Source: Chloroflexota bacterium (GTDB lineage: Bacteria > Chloroflexota > Chloroflexia > Chloroflexales > Roseiflexaceae). Taken from it: DNA of 64,000 nt. The notes under the pieces are model-generated. The model made no database searches and was not told the origin of the DNA. It saw only the letters and a list, made by a program, of their open reading frames with translations. A program made the translations under genes and the position numbers. This document shows positions 54,258 through 62,588 of this stretch, in pieces. The stretch is from NCBI GenBank assembly GCA_018969485.1, contig JAGWYG010000004.1, positions 34,802-98,801 on the forward strand, in the 5' to 3' direction. How positions within the stretch are numbered: position 1 is the first letter of the stretch; each line of letters opens with the position of its first letter.

Positions 54258-56102
54258 GTGGCCGCGTCGGAATTTCGTGTGGTTGATGCCCATCAGTACG
54301 ACTACCGCTCGCCGGGGCGCTGGATCGTGTCGCACCTGGTGCGCCGCCCGCTGCTGCCGCTGGTGTTCGTGCTCTCGGCGATCGGCATGGCGCTGCTCCA
54401 GAGCCGCGGTGCGGTGCTGACCGGCGAGGCGTTCGATGCCATCGTCGGCGGCGGCGATGATCGCATCGCCGCGTTTCTCGCAGTGGTGCTGCTCATCCTG
54501 GCAGTGCGCCTCAGCTTCGGTCTGGTCGATCTGCTCAACAGCTTCCTGGCGCAGTGGCTGGCGCAGCTCATCGAGCGCGACGCACGCGAGGAGCTGTACG
54601 TCAGCCTGCTCGGCAAGAGCCTCACGTTCCACAACCAGCAGCGCGTCGGCGACATCATGGCGCGCGCGACGAATGATGTCCAGCAGCTGAACGCGATGCT
54701 CACGCCGGGCGCCAGCCTGATCATCGAGTCGCTGATCTCGATTGTGGTACCGCTGATCATCATCGGCTCGCTCAATCCACAGTTGCTGCTGATGCCGCTG
54801 CTGTTCCTCGTCAGCTTCGTCCTCGCATTGCGCCACTACAGCGCCCAGTTGCAGCCGGTCGCCGGCGCGCTGCGCGGCCAGTTCGGCACGATGAACGCGC
54901 GCCTCGCCGAGGCAATCTCCGGCATTGAGGTGGTCAAGGGCTATGCGCAGGAAGCGCAGGAACAGGCGCGCTTCGAGGCCAACGCCCAGCGCTATCGCGA
55001 TCTGTTCGTCCGCGAGGGTGGCGTGCAGGCGCGCTATCTCCCGCTGCTGCTCTACGGCGTGCTGGTTGGCCTGGGCTTCGCCCACGCCGCCTGGCTGCTC
55101 ATCCAGGGGCAACTCACCGTCGGCGAAGTGATCGCCTACATGGGGCTGCTCGAGATCCTGCGCTTCCCTACCTTCATCTCGACGTTCACCTTCGCGCTCG
55201 TCGCACTCGGCTTCGCCGGCGCACGCCGCATCTTGCAGACGATCACCACCGAGACCGAACTCGACGAGAACGTCGGCGGCCACCGTGCGACGATCGCCGG
55301 CGCCATCCGCTTTGCAGACGTCGATTTTGGCTACGAGACGGCGGCCCAGCCGCCACCCTGGCCCGGCGCTCCCGAGATACCGGCGCGCGTCGTTCCGGTG
55401 CTGCGCGGCGTGTCGTTCGCGGCAGCACCCGGCCAGACGATTGCGGTGGTCGGCCAGACGGGCGCCGGCAAGACGACGCTGACGCGCCTGATCAATCGCA
55501 CCTACGACGCGCGCGCCGGCGTTGTGTCGATCGATGGCATCGATGTGCGCACATGGAACCTCGATAGCCTGCGCTCGCAGATCTCGACCATCGAGCAGGA
55601 TATCTTCCTGTTCTCGCGCTCGATCGCTGATAACATCGCGTTCGGCGTGCCGGGCGTGGCGGATCGTGCGGCGATCGAGGCGGCGGCGCGCCAGGCACAG
55701 GCGCACGAGTTCATCATGGCGCTGCCCGAGGGCTACGACACCGTGATCGGCGAACGCGGCGTGACGCTCTCGGGTGGGCAACGCCAGCGCATCGCCATCG
55801 CCCGCGCCTTCCTCAGCGATCCACGCATCCTCATCCTCGATGACTCGACCAGCGCCATCGACAGCGCCACCGAGGACGAGATCCAGCAGGCGATGCGCCA
55901 GATCATGCGCGGCCGCACGACGGTGCTGATCACGCACCGCGTCTCGCAGATTCGCTGGGCTGATCGCATCCTGGTCCTCAAGAACGGTGAACTCATCGCC
56001 CAGGGCACCCACGACGAGCTGATCAGCCAGAGTGCGGCGTATCGCCGCATCTTCGTGCGCCTCGAAGAACCAGAGCAAGGAGCGACCACATGGGCTTTGT
56101 GA
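54258..56102 (+). CDS. ABC exporter half-transporter with degenerate Walker B
   Basis: A 614-aa protein from GTG 54258 with AAAGGA 7 nt upstream. An N-terminal six-helix exporter domain is followed by an ABC domain: Walker A GQTGAGKTT near 398-406, signature LSGGQ at 504-508, Walker B ILILD528 with Asp529 in place of the catalytic Glu, and switch His. This matches the non-canonical subunit of heterodimeric exporters (BmrC/TM287 type). It overlaps the next half by 13 bp. Confidence 0.92.
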   Translation: MAASEFRVVDAHQYDYRSPGRWIVSHLVRRPLLPLVFVLSAIGMALLQSRGAVLTGEAFDAIVGGGDDRIAAFLAVVLLILAVRLSFGLVDLLNSFLAQWLAQLIERDAREELYVSLLGKSLTFHNQQRVGDIMARATNDVQQLNAMLTPGASLIIESLISIVVPLIIIGSLNPQLLLMPLLFLVSFVLALRHYSAQLQPVAGALRGQFGTMNARLAEAISGIEVVKGYAQEAQEQARFEANAQRYRDLFVREGGVQARYLPLLLYGVLVGLGFAHAAWLLIQGQLTVGEVIAYMGLLEILRFPTFISTFTFALVALGFAGARRILQTITTETELDENVGGHRATIAGAIRFADVDFGYETAAQPPPWPGAPEIPARVVPVLRGVSFAAAPGQTIAVVGQTGAGKTTLTRLINRTYDARAGVVSIDGIDVRTWNLDSLRSQISTIEQDIFLFSRSIADNIAFGVPGVADRAAIEAAARQAQAHEFIMALPEGYDTVIGERGVTLSGGQRQRIAIARAFLSDPRILILDDSTSAIDSATEDEIQQAMRQIMRGRTTVLITHRVSQIRWADRILVLKNGELIAQGTHDELISQSAAYRRIFVRLEEPEQGATTWAL

Positions 56103-57937
56103 TGGACGGGCTCGACGCCGAGGCCTATGATCGCAGCTACGGCGATCGCGCATTGATCCGCCGCATCCTGAGCTACTTCCGGCCCCACCTGCCGCGCATG
56201 CTGGTGGTCTCGTCGATGGTCGTGGCGACCTCGGTCGCCGCGACTGTGGTGCCGCTGGCGATCTCGCGGGCCGTCGACGAGCTGTCCGGCCGCCCCGACC
56301 TGCAGTTGGTGCTGAGCCTGGCGGCGCTGGTGACGGTGCTCGGTGCGCTCGGCTGGGTGTTCAATTTCGTCCGTCAGACCTTCTCGGCGCGTGCGGTGGG
56401 CGATGTGGTGCTGGCGTTGCGCCGCGACGCGTTCCGCGCCGTGACCCAGCGCGACCTGTCGTTCTACGACCAGTTCCCGTCGGGGAAGATCGTGAGCCGC
56501 GTGACGTCGGATACCCAGGATTTTGCCACGGTGGTGACCCTGACGATCGACCTGCTGAGCCAGATCCTGCTGGTGCTGGTGATCACTGTGGTGATGTTCG
56601 TCGTCGATGCGCGCATGGCGACGGTGGTGCTGGCCGTGGCGCCGGTGGTGATCCTCACGGCGCTGGTGTTCCGTAGCGCGGCGCGCCGCACGACGCAGCG
56701 CGCCCAGCGTGCCCTGGCGTCGGTCAATGCATCCATCCAGGAGACGATCAGCGGCATCGCGGTGGCGAAGAGCTTCCGCCGCGAGGCGGCCATCTACGCC
56801 GACTTCCATGCGACCAATCAGCTGGCGTTTCAGGTGCGCCTGCGCCAGGCGCTGGTGTTCGGCAGCCTGTTCCCGTTCCTCAACACGGTGTCGGGCCTCG
56901 CGGCCGCGCTGGTGATCTACGTCGGCGGCCTGAGCGTGATCGATGGGAGCGTCAACGTCGGCGACTGGTATCTGTTCGTGCAGAGCCTGGCGATCTTCCT
57001 GTTTCCGCTCACCAGCGTCGCCTCGTTCTGGAGCCAGTTCCAGCAGGGACTGTCGGCCAGCGAGCGGGTGTTCGCCCTGATCGATGCGGAGCCGCGCGTG
57101 GTGCAGACGGCGGCCGAGCCGGTGGGCGTGGTGCATGGCGAGCTCGCCTTTGAGCGCGTCTGGTTCACCTACGACCGTACGACGCCACGCTTCGATGGTG
57201 CGACGCCCCCCGCGCTGCCGACGGGGGCAACCTGGGTGCTGCAGGACTTCAATCTGCACATCCCCGCCGGTCAGACGCTGGCGATCGTCGGGCATACGGG
57301 TGCTGGCAAGTCGAGCCTGATGCGCCTGCTCACCCGCTTCTACGAGTTTCAGGGTGGTCGCATCGCGATCGATGGCCGCGATGTGCGTCAGCTTGAGCTC
57401 GGCGCCTACCGCCGCACGCTCGGCCTTGTGCCCCAGGTGCCGTTCCTGTTCTCGGGGAGTGTCGCCGAGAATATTCGCTATGGCCGGCCCGATGCCAGCG
57501 ATGACGACGTCGCTGCAGCGGCCCACAGCCTCGGCGAGGAGTGGCTCGCCGATCTGCCCGAGGGCCTGGCAACCGACGTCGGTGAGCGTGGCGCACGGCT
57601 CTCGCTCGGCCAGCGCCAGTTGGTCGCGCTGGCGCGCGTGCTGCTGCAGGACCCGGCGATCTTTCTGCTCGATGAGGCGACGGCCAGCATCGATCCATTC
57701 ACCGAGGCCCAGATCCAGGAAGGCCTCGATGTGGTGATGCGCCAGCGCACATCGATCATCATCGCCCATCGCCTGTCGACGGTGCGCCACGCCGACCGGA
57801 TCATCGTCCTGCGCCATGGCGAGGTGATCGAGGAAGGCAATCACGCCAGCCTGCTGCGCCAGGGTGGTCACTATGCCGAGCTGTACAACACCTACTTCCG
57901 CCATCAGTCGCTCGATTACAAGCCCTGGGAGGGTTGA
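56090..57937 (+). CDS. ABC exporter half-transporter with degenerate signature
   Basis: A 615-aa protein. ATG 56090 has AAGGAG upstream. Exporter helices and ABC domain follow: Walker A GHTGAGKSS, signature LSLGQ at 504-508 in place of LSGGQ, Walker B IFLLDE with D528-E529, and switch His (IIAHRLST). Its degenerate signature faces the degenerate Walker B of the partner, so one composite ATP site is canonical and the other is not. Substrate unknown. Confidence 0.92.
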   Translation: MGFVMDGLDAEAYDRSYGDRALIRRILSYFRPHLPRMLVVSSMVVATSVAATVVPLAISRAVDELSGRPDLQLVLSLAALVTVLGALGWVFNFVRQTFSARAVGDVVLALRRDAFRAVTQRDLSFYDQFPSGKIVSRVTSDTQDFATVVTLTIDLLSQILLVLVITVVMFVVDARMATVVLAVAPVVILTALVFRSAARRTTQRAQRALASVNASIQETISGIAVAKSFRREAAIYADFHATNQLAFQVRLRQALVFGSLFPFLNTVSGLAAALVIYVGGLSVIDGSVNVGDWYLFVQSLAIFLFPLTSVASFWSQFQQGLSASERVFALIDAEPRVVQTAAEPVGVVHGELAFERVWFTYDRTTPRFDGATPPALPTGATWVLQDFNLHIPAGQTLAIVGHTGAGKSSLMRLLTRFYEFQGGRIAIDGRDVRQLELGAYRRTLGLVPQVPFLFSGSVAENIRYGRPDASDDDVAAAAHSLGEEWLADLPEGLATDVGERGARLSLGQRQLVALARVLLQDPAIFLLDEATASIDPFTEAQIQEGLDVVMRQRTSIIIAHRLSTVRHADRIIVLRHGEVIEEGNHASLLRQGGHYAELYNTYFRHQSLDYKPWEG

Positions 57938-58174
57938 GCGACGTCCCTGGTCTGTCTGGTCGCGATGGGAGATGCCCGCCTGGCGTGCGCTGCCAGGCTG
58001 GCCCCCATCCGGGGGCGGTTCGGCCCCAGGTCCGGGTGCGCGCCGCCGGGCATCAGCCACGCGAGGTGCCCTACCTGTCGCTTGATGATGCCCCGTCGCG
58101 GCTGCGGCGCGGGCCAGTTGCTGACACTTTCGACAATTGCTCGACGAATCACGCCAATTTCCTTGAATTGGCTC

Positions 58175-58202
58175 TTGACTCTGCCCCACGGTATGCTACA
58201 CT
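58175..58202 (+). promoter_or_regulatory. promoter of zinc-ribbon gene 1
   Basis: TTGACT (58175-58180), a 16-bp spacer and TACACT (58197-58202). Its twin lies 717 bp downstream. Confidence 0.75.
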
Positions 58203-58344
58203 GTGCTTGTCTTTTGCAAGGTTTGGTGTTCACGGTGCCTCAGTTGAACTCCTGTGATCCAGGGCTCGTGTTCGTCCGCTCGGTGATTCCCAAGCCAGAA
58301 GACGTGGAACTGTTGCAATTCGTTACCCGAAGGAGTCTCGAGCG
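58203..58344 (+). ncRNA. conserved leader of zinc-ribbon gene 1 (candidate cis-regulatory RNA)
   Basis: This 142-nt leader aligns gap-free with 58920-59061. Over the 95 nt 58216-58310 there are only 9 differences. A hairpin UCCUG (58250-58254)/CAGGG (58260-58264) has its two changed bases only in the loop. GGUUUGG (58220-58226) can pair with CCAAGCC (58290-58296). ACUCCU (58248-58253) can pair with the Shine-Dalgarno AGGAGU (58331-58336). The switch idea is inference. Confidence 0.55.
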
Positions 58345-58728
58345 ATGACCAGGAAGTTTGAAGACAAGATCATCCAGTGCAGGGATTGCCAGGCGGACTT
58401 CACGCACACCGCCGGCGATCAGGAGTTCTACGAGTCGAAGGGGTTCACCAACGAGCCGACCCGCTGCAAGCCGTGCCGCCAGCGCCGCAAGAATGATGGT
58501 GGCGGTAGCTCGTACGATCGTTCGTCGGGCTACAGCAGCGGCGGCGGCAGCAGCTACGGTGGTGGTGGCGGCGGCGGGTACGGCCGCGGCTCGCAGGGTG
58601 GCTCGCGTCAGGAGTTCGTGACCACGTGCGCCGAGTGTGGCGGCGAGGCTCGCGTGAACTTCGAGCCGCGGAGCGGCCGGCCGGTGCTGTGCGCCTCGTG
58701 CTTCCAGCGCTCGCGCCAGCGCTACTGA
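58345..58728 (+). CDS. zinc-ribbon protein with Gly-rich linker (copy 1)
   Basis: A 127-aa protein with AGGAG 9 nt before the ATG. The N-terminal zinc ribbon has two CxxC knuckles (CRDC and CKPC, 25 residues apart) with the pattern QEFYESKGFTNEP. A Gly/Ser/Tyr/Arg-rich linker follows, resembling RNA-binding RGG tracts. The C-terminal C-x2-C-x17-C-x2-C domain is CAECGG to CASC, ending FQRSRQRY. The architecture suggests a nucleic-acid-binding or stress protein; function unknown. Paralogue at 59062. Confidence 0.85.
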   Translation: MTRKFEDKIIQCRDCQADFTHTAGDQEFYESKGFTNEPTRCKPCRQRRKNDGGGSSYDRSSGYSSGGGSSYGGGGGGGYGRGSQGGSRQEFVTTCAECGGEARVNFEPRSGRPVLCASCFQRSRQRY

Positions 58729-58760
58729 TTCGGTCGTCGGCCTGCGCTGTTCGCAGCGAA

Positions 58761-58797
58761 CCCACGCCCCCGCAGCCATCTGCTGCGGGGGCGTGGG
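58761..58797 (+). terminator. 15-bp perfect hairpin after zinc-ribbon gene 1
   Basis: CCCACGCCCCCGCAG (58761-58775) and its exact complement (58783-58797) with a 7-nt loop; 32 nt past the stop. No U-tract follows. Confidence 0.6.
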
Positions 58798-58891
58798 CGT
58801 TGATCGCGCTTGCCCGCACGGGCCGGGCGCGGGTGCCGCGCTGCAGCGCGTCGGGCGTGGCGCAGCAGCCGGCGGCGCACTGGCCGAACCC

Positions 58892-58919
58892 TTGACTCGC
58901 CCATGCAGCATGCTATACT
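58892..58919 (+). promoter_or_regulatory. promoter of zinc-ribbon gene 2
   Basis: TTGACT (58892-58897), a 16-bp spacer and TATACT (58914-58919), exactly 717 bp from the copy-1 promoter. Confidence 0.75.
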
Positions 58920-59061
58920 CCAGGTGTCGTTGGCAAGGTTTGGTGCTCACGGTGCCTCAGTTGATCTCCTGTACTCCAGGGCTCGTGCTTGTCTGCTCGG
59001 TGATTTCCAAGCCAGAAGACGCGGAACACTCGGTACTCGCTACCCAGAGGAGGCTTGAGCG
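58920..59061 (+). ncRNA. conserved leader of zinc-ribbon gene 2 (candidate cis-regulatory RNA)
   Basis: The same length (142 nt) and same pairings as the copy-1 leader: hairpin 58967-58971/58977-58981, GGUUUGG 58937-58943 with CCAAGCC 59007-59013, and UCUCCU (58965-58970) with AGGAGG (59048-59053). The outer pair of the last helix is A-U in copy 1 and U-G in copy 2. Confidence 0.55.
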
Positions 59062-59424
59062 ATGAGCAACAGGTTCGAAGACAAGATCATCCAGTGCCGT
59101 GACTGCAAAATGGATTTCACGTTCACTGCCAGCGATCAAGAGTTTTATTTTTCGAAGTCGTTCACCAACGACCCGGTACGCTGCAAGTCGTGCCGCCAGC
59201 GGCGCAAGCAGGAGCTCGGCGGCTCATCGGATCGCTCGTCGGGCTATGGCGGCGGCAGCTATGGCGACCGGCCAGACCGGCGGGCGACGGGCGGCCAGCG
59301 TGAGGAGTACGTGACCACGTGCGCCGAGTGTGGTGGCGAGGCTCGCGTGAACTTCGAGCCACGCAACGGTCGGCCGGTGCTGTGCGCTTCATGCTTCCAA
59401 CGCTCGCGGCAGCGTTCATACTAG
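59062..59424 (+). CDS. zinc-ribbon protein with Gly-rich linker (copy 2)
   Basis: A 120-aa paralogue of the gene at 58345. It has the same CRDC/CKSC ribbon, a shorter Gly/Ser/Arg linker and the same C-terminal CxxC-x17-CxxC domain, ending RSRQRSY. AGGAGG lies 8 nt upstream. The two genes have nearly identical 3' thirds, about 75 percent identity over the first 99 bases, and unalignable linkers. Confidence 0.85.
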   Translation: MSNRFEDKIIQCRDCKMDFTFTASDQEFYFSKSFTNDPVRCKSCRQRRKQELGGSSDRSSGYGGGSYGDRPDRRATGGQREEYVTTCAECGGEARVNFEPRNGRPVLCASCFQRSRQRSY

Positions 59425-59472
59425 TGCGAACGCCGGGCAAGCCGATCGGTTTGCAATGCGTTTGATGTGCCG

Positions 59473-59501
59473 TGCCCCCGCAGCGCTCCGTTGCGGGGGC
59501 A
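59473..59501 (+). terminator. 10-bp perfect hairpin after zinc-ribbon gene 2
   Basis: TGCCCCCGCA (59473-59482) and TGCGGGGGCA (59492-59501) with a 9-nt loop. It resembles the core of the hairpin after copy 1. No U-tract. Confidence 0.55.
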
Positions 59502-59520
59502 TCTGATTCGGGCGGCTGGC

Positions 59521-59660
59521 TGAGAAGCGAGGAGACAGAAGAGAAAACACGAGATGGAACCTTGCCCCCGTCTTCGTATCTTCGTGGCTTCGTGGCTTCG
59601 TGTGAGCCCGCGCCCCCGTCTTCGTGGCTTCGTGGCTTCGTGTGAGCCCGCGCCCCAGAG
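59521..59660 (+). repeat. dispersed repeat element with 40-bp tandem units
   Basis: The core at 59545-59568 matches the inverted copy at 39272-39295. Two identical 36-bp blocks (TTCGTGGCTTCGTGG..GAGCCCGCGCCCC) start at 59581 and 59621, a 40-bp period. The TTCGTGG and GTGAGCCCG parts recur at 37356-37454. Confidence 0.7.
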
Positions 59661-59735
59661 CCGGACCGGGGGCATGCGTCTGGCTGGGGCCGACAGCACG
59701 TCCCGGCGATGGCACGCCCGGATCCGCCGCGCAAC

Positions 59736-60662
59736 TCAGCGCAGCGCAGCCTCGAGCATCGCGATGAAGCGCGCGCGGTCCGCGCGGCGCACGACCCGCA
59801 CGACGGGGTGCTGGCGGAGCGCACGGCGCACGTCGAGGACCGTCTGCCCGCGGCACAGGCCATCGCTGGTATCGATCAGCACCGGCACATCGAGCACCTC
59901 GCTGGCGATCAGCGGGTCGATCGCGATGGCCAGCGCGATCGGATCGGGCAGATCGAACCCATTGAGGCCAGTATGCTCGGTCAGGTAGCGCAGCAATGCC
60001 GCCTGAATGTCGATACAAAACTCGGCGAGCGGCGTACCGATCGCGCGCAACTGGGCCGCCTCGTTCCGATCGATCACTGCGTCCTGGCGCGAGACGTCCC
60101 AGCCCGCCATCGTCAGCGGCATGCCCGAGTCGAAGACGATGCGTGCCGCCTCGGGATCGGCCCAGATGTTGAACTCGGCGACCGGCGAGACATTGCCATA
60201 GCCGTCGCTGGCGCCGCCCATCACCACACACTGGCGTACCACCTGTGCCAATGCCGGCTCGCGCAACAGCGCCAGCGCGATGTTCGTCAGCGGCCCCAGC
60301 GTCACCAGCGTGATCTCGCCCGGTCGTCGGGTGCAGGTGTCGATGATGACGTCGACCGCATGGCCGGGTGCCGCCACACGCCCGCTGAGCGGCAGACCGA
60401 TATCCCCCATGCCATCGGCGCCGTGGACATGCTGACCGGTGAACAGCGGGCGCAGCAGCGGCGCGTGGCGCCCGGCATACACCGGCGTGCCGGCACCGCA
60501 CAGCGCCACGGTATAGAGCGCGTTCTGTGTCGCCAGATCCAGCGGGACATTCCCGGCGACCGTCGTGATGGCCGAGACCCGTGCCGACGGATGGCGCAGC
60601 GCCATCACCAGCGCCACAGCGTCGTCAGAGCCCGTGTCGGTGTCGATGATCAGATCAGGCAT
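59736..60662 (-). CDS. nucleoside hydrolase (inosine-uridine preferring family)
   Basis: A 308-aa protein. ATG 60662 has GAGGAA upstream. The calcium/ribose-binding aspartate cluster LIIDTDTGSDDAVAL is at the N-terminus, with TVAGNV, LVTLGPLTNIALAL, VMGGASDGYGN, EFNIWADPEAA and a C-terminal DPIALAIAID. It hydrolyses the N-glycosidic bond of ribonucleosides for salvage. Divergent from the esterase gene. Confidence 0.92.
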   Translation of the reverse strand: MPDLIIDTDTGSDDAVALVMALRHPSARVSAITTVAGNVPLDLATQNALYTVALCGAGTPVYAGRHAPLLRPLFTGQHVHGADGMGDIGLPLSGRVAAPGHAVDVIIDTCTRRPGEITLVTLGPLTNIALALLREPALAQVVRQCVVMGGASDGYGNVSPVAEFNIWADPEAARIVFDSGMPLTMAGWDVSRQDAVIDRNEAAQLRAIGTPLAEFCIDIQAALLRYLTEHTGLNGFDLPDPIALAIAIDPLIASEVLDVPVLIDTSDGLCRGQTVLDVRRALRQHPVVRVVRRADRARFIAMLEAALR

Positions 60663-60766
60663 GGTTTCCTCGCGATGCATCATGAGAGCCGCCGCCATCC
60701 TACGCCAGTCTGCCGTCTCCGGCAATGCCGCGCGTCGGCGGCGAGGCCGCAGCGGCCGGGCAGGCA

Positions 60767-60794
60767 TTGACGCCGCGGTGCCGTGCGGTATGAT
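60767..60794 (+). promoter_or_regulatory. promoter of the esterase gene
   Basis: TTGACG (60767-60772), a 16-bp spacer and TATGAT (60789-60794); start near 60801, about 22 nt before the gene. Confidence 0.6.
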
Positions 60795-60822
60795 ATGCGC
60801 GACAGCGGACCGCGGAGGGACT

Positions 60823-61698
60823 ATGGCACCACGACGGCTGGCGGGCGGCTGGCTCGACTCGCTCGGCATCATTGCATCAGCGCACGTCGCGCCACGGCGG
60901 GTCGATGTCTGGCTGCCACCCGGGTACATCTACCGGGGCACGCCATCGGCAGTCATCTACGCCCATGATGGCCAGAACCTGTTTGATGCGCACGAAGCGT
61001 ACAGTGGGGTCGACTGGGGCATCGCGCCGGCTGCGGCGCTGCTGATGCGCGACGGAATCATCGGCAGCGTGATCATCGTCGGCATCTGGAACACGCCGGC
61101 GCGCATCGGCGAATACCTGCCACGGCGCCCGCTGCTCAGCGCGACGGGTGCCGCGCTGCGCGCCAGCGCCATGCTCGACGTCGGCCCGATCCGCTCCGAT
61201 GCCTATCTGCGCTTCATCACCGGTGAGCTCAAGCCATTGATCGACGCCCGCTATCGCACCAGCGCCGATCCCGCGGCCACGATGCTGCTCGGCTCGAGCA
61301 TGGGGGGGCTGATCGCATTGTATGGCGCGCTGGAGTATCCCGGGACGTTTGGCGCTGCGGCATGCCTTTCGCCGCACTGGTCAGTCGCCGACGCGTGGTT
61401 CGTCGACGCACTGGCCGAGCAATTGCCGGACCCTGGCCGGCTGCGCATCTACCACGATCGTGGAACGGCTGGCATTGATGCGGGCTACGCCGCAGGGCAG
61501 CAGCGGTTCGACGCGGCACTGCTGCGCCGCGGCTACCAGCCCGGCCGCGATGTCTGGTCACTCGTCGCCGATGGCGCCGGCCACCACGAGGCGGCATGGC
61601 GCGAGCGCGTCGCCGTGCCGCTCAGGGCGTTGCTGGGCGATGCCCATCCGGGCCGACCGGTGCGCCATGCGCCGCATCAGATCGCGACGCGGCAGTGA
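60823..61698 (+). CDS. putative esterase (esterase D/enterochelin-esterase-like alpha/beta hydrolase)
   Basis: A 291-aa protein. ATG 60823 has GGAGGGA upstream. The early stretch VDVWLPPGYIYRG leads to YAHDGQNLFD; the nucleophile elbow is GSSMGG, the acid region LRIYHDRGTAG and the final His near GAGHHEAAWRERV. No signal peptide. It probably hydrolyses an ester or ester-linked metabolite; substrate unknown. Confidence 0.85.
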   Translation: MAPRRLAGGWLDSLGIIASAHVAPRRVDVWLPPGYIYRGTPSAVIYAHDGQNLFDAHEAYSGVDWGIAPAAALLMRDGIIGSVIIVGIWNTPARIGEYLPRRPLLSATGAALRASAMLDVGPIRSDAYLRFITGELKPLIDARYRTSADPAATMLLGSSMGGLIALYGALEYPGTFGAAACLSPHWSVADAWFVDALAEQLPDPGRLRIYHDRGTAGIDAGYAAGQQRFDAALLRRGYQPGRDVWSLVADGAGHHEAAWRERVAVPLRALLGDAHPGRPVRHAPHQIATRQ

Positions 61699-61710
61699 AC
61701 GCTGCGCCAT

Positions 61711-62325
61711 TCAGTCGGCGTAGCGCTCCTCGCGCCATGGATCGGCATCGTTGTGATAGCCGTAGCGCTCCCAGAACCCCAGCCGGTCTTCGCTGAGGAA
61801 CTCGATGCCGCGCAACCACTTGGCGCTCTTCCAGAAATACTTGCCAGGCACCAGCGAGCGCAGCGGATAGCCATGTTCGGGAGTGAGCTCGGCACCCTCG
61901 AAGCGATAGGCCAGCAGCGCGTTCGGGTCGAGCATCACCGACAGCGGCACGTTGGCCGTGTAGCCCTGCTCGCAGTGAAACAGGACATGCTGCGCAGTCG
62001 GCTTGAGTGGCTCCAGCATCTCGAGCAGGCTGCGGAATGCGACACCCTCCCAGCGCGTGTCCAGCTTCGACCAGCGCGTCACGCAGTGGATGTCGGTGAT
62101 CACGGTTGTGGTCGGCAGGGCCCGGAATTCGGCAAAGTCGAAGCGGCGCGGTGCGGCAATCTCGCCCCAGATCCGCAGGTCCCAGGTGGTGGCGAGATCA
62201 CGGTAGCGCGGCACCTCGCCGTAGTGCAGCACGGGAAACTTCTCGGTGACATATTGGCCGGGGGGGACGCGATCGGCGAGCGTGGGATCCAGCCGGTCAC
62301 GCCCTGATGACTGTGAGCGAAACAT
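61711..62325 (-). CDS. molybdopterin-dependent oxidoreductase (sulfite-oxidase/YedY fold), short form
   Basis: A 204-aa protein. ATG 62325 has GGAGGTG upstream; the reading to 62454 has no site. It shows the oxidoreductase molybdopterin-binding domain: DLRIWGEIAAP, TVITDIHCVTRWSKLD (Cys is the molybdenum ligand), VLFHCEQGYTANVPL, and EHGYPLRSLVPGKYFWKSAKW. It is only the core domain, lacks a signal peptide and heme partner, so a cytoplasmic oxidoreductase of unknown substrate is likely. Convergent with the esterase gene. Confidence 0.85.
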   Translation of the reverse strand: MFRSQSSGRDRLDPTLADRVPPGQYVTEKFPVLHYGEVPRYRDLATTWDLRIWGEIAAPRRFDFAEFRALPTTTVITDIHCVTRWSKLDTRWEGVAFRSLLEMLEPLKPTAQHVLFHCEQGYTANVPLSVMLDPNALLAYRFEGAELTPEHGYPLRSLVPGKYFWKSAKWLRGIEFLSEDRLGFWERYGYHNDADPWREERYAD

Positions 62326-62511
62326 CTCGACACCTCCAGTACGTCGCTCGGCACTCGTCACCCAGTATACACCAGATGATCGCGATTGCCCGCCCGGCAT
62401 GCTGTCGGCCGGCGCAGCCGCACGTCGCGCCTGGCAGGGGGCCTGGCGGATCAATCACCGCAGCGCCTGCTGTGCCCCGTTCGACCGCGCCCGCGCCACC
62501 GCGGCACGCGC

Positions 62512-62540
62512 TTGACTCTGCATCATGCGGGCAGTAGACT
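62512..62540 (+). promoter_or_regulatory. promoter of ahcY
   Basis: TTGACT (62512-62517), a 17-bp spacer and TAGACT (62535-62540). Start near 62547, a 42-nt leader. Confidence 0.65.
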
Positions 62541-62588
62541 GGGGCAACGCCGGGCGAAGACGCCCCGCTGCGCGCATGGAGTTCGCCG

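Larger units (their letters stand above)
57938..58344. other. promoter and leader region of the first zinc-ribbon gene
   Basis: No gene. It contains the promoter at 58175-58202 and the conserved leader at 58203-58344. The upstream 230 bp past the exporter gene are GC-rich and featureless. Confidence 0.6.
58729..59061. other. region between the two zinc-ribbon genes
   Basis: It holds the hairpin at 58761-58797, the promoter at 58892-58919 and the second leader at 58920-59061. No gene. Confidence 0.6.
59425..59735. other. intergenic region with hairpin and dispersed repeat
   Basis: It contains the terminator-like hairpin and the repeat element at 59521-59660. No gene. Confidence 0.6.

Noticed and set aside
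58215..58348. An open frame through both zinc-ribbon leaders, ending with ATGA at the gene start in both copies, as a possible leader peptide.
   Set aside because: Almost all differences between the two copies change the amino acid (first and second codon positions), so the frame is not under protein-level selection. The leader is better explained as RNA.
62541..62588. A SAH riboswitch ahead of ahcY.
   Set aside because: The leader is only about 42 nt and shows no conserved SAH-aptamer core.
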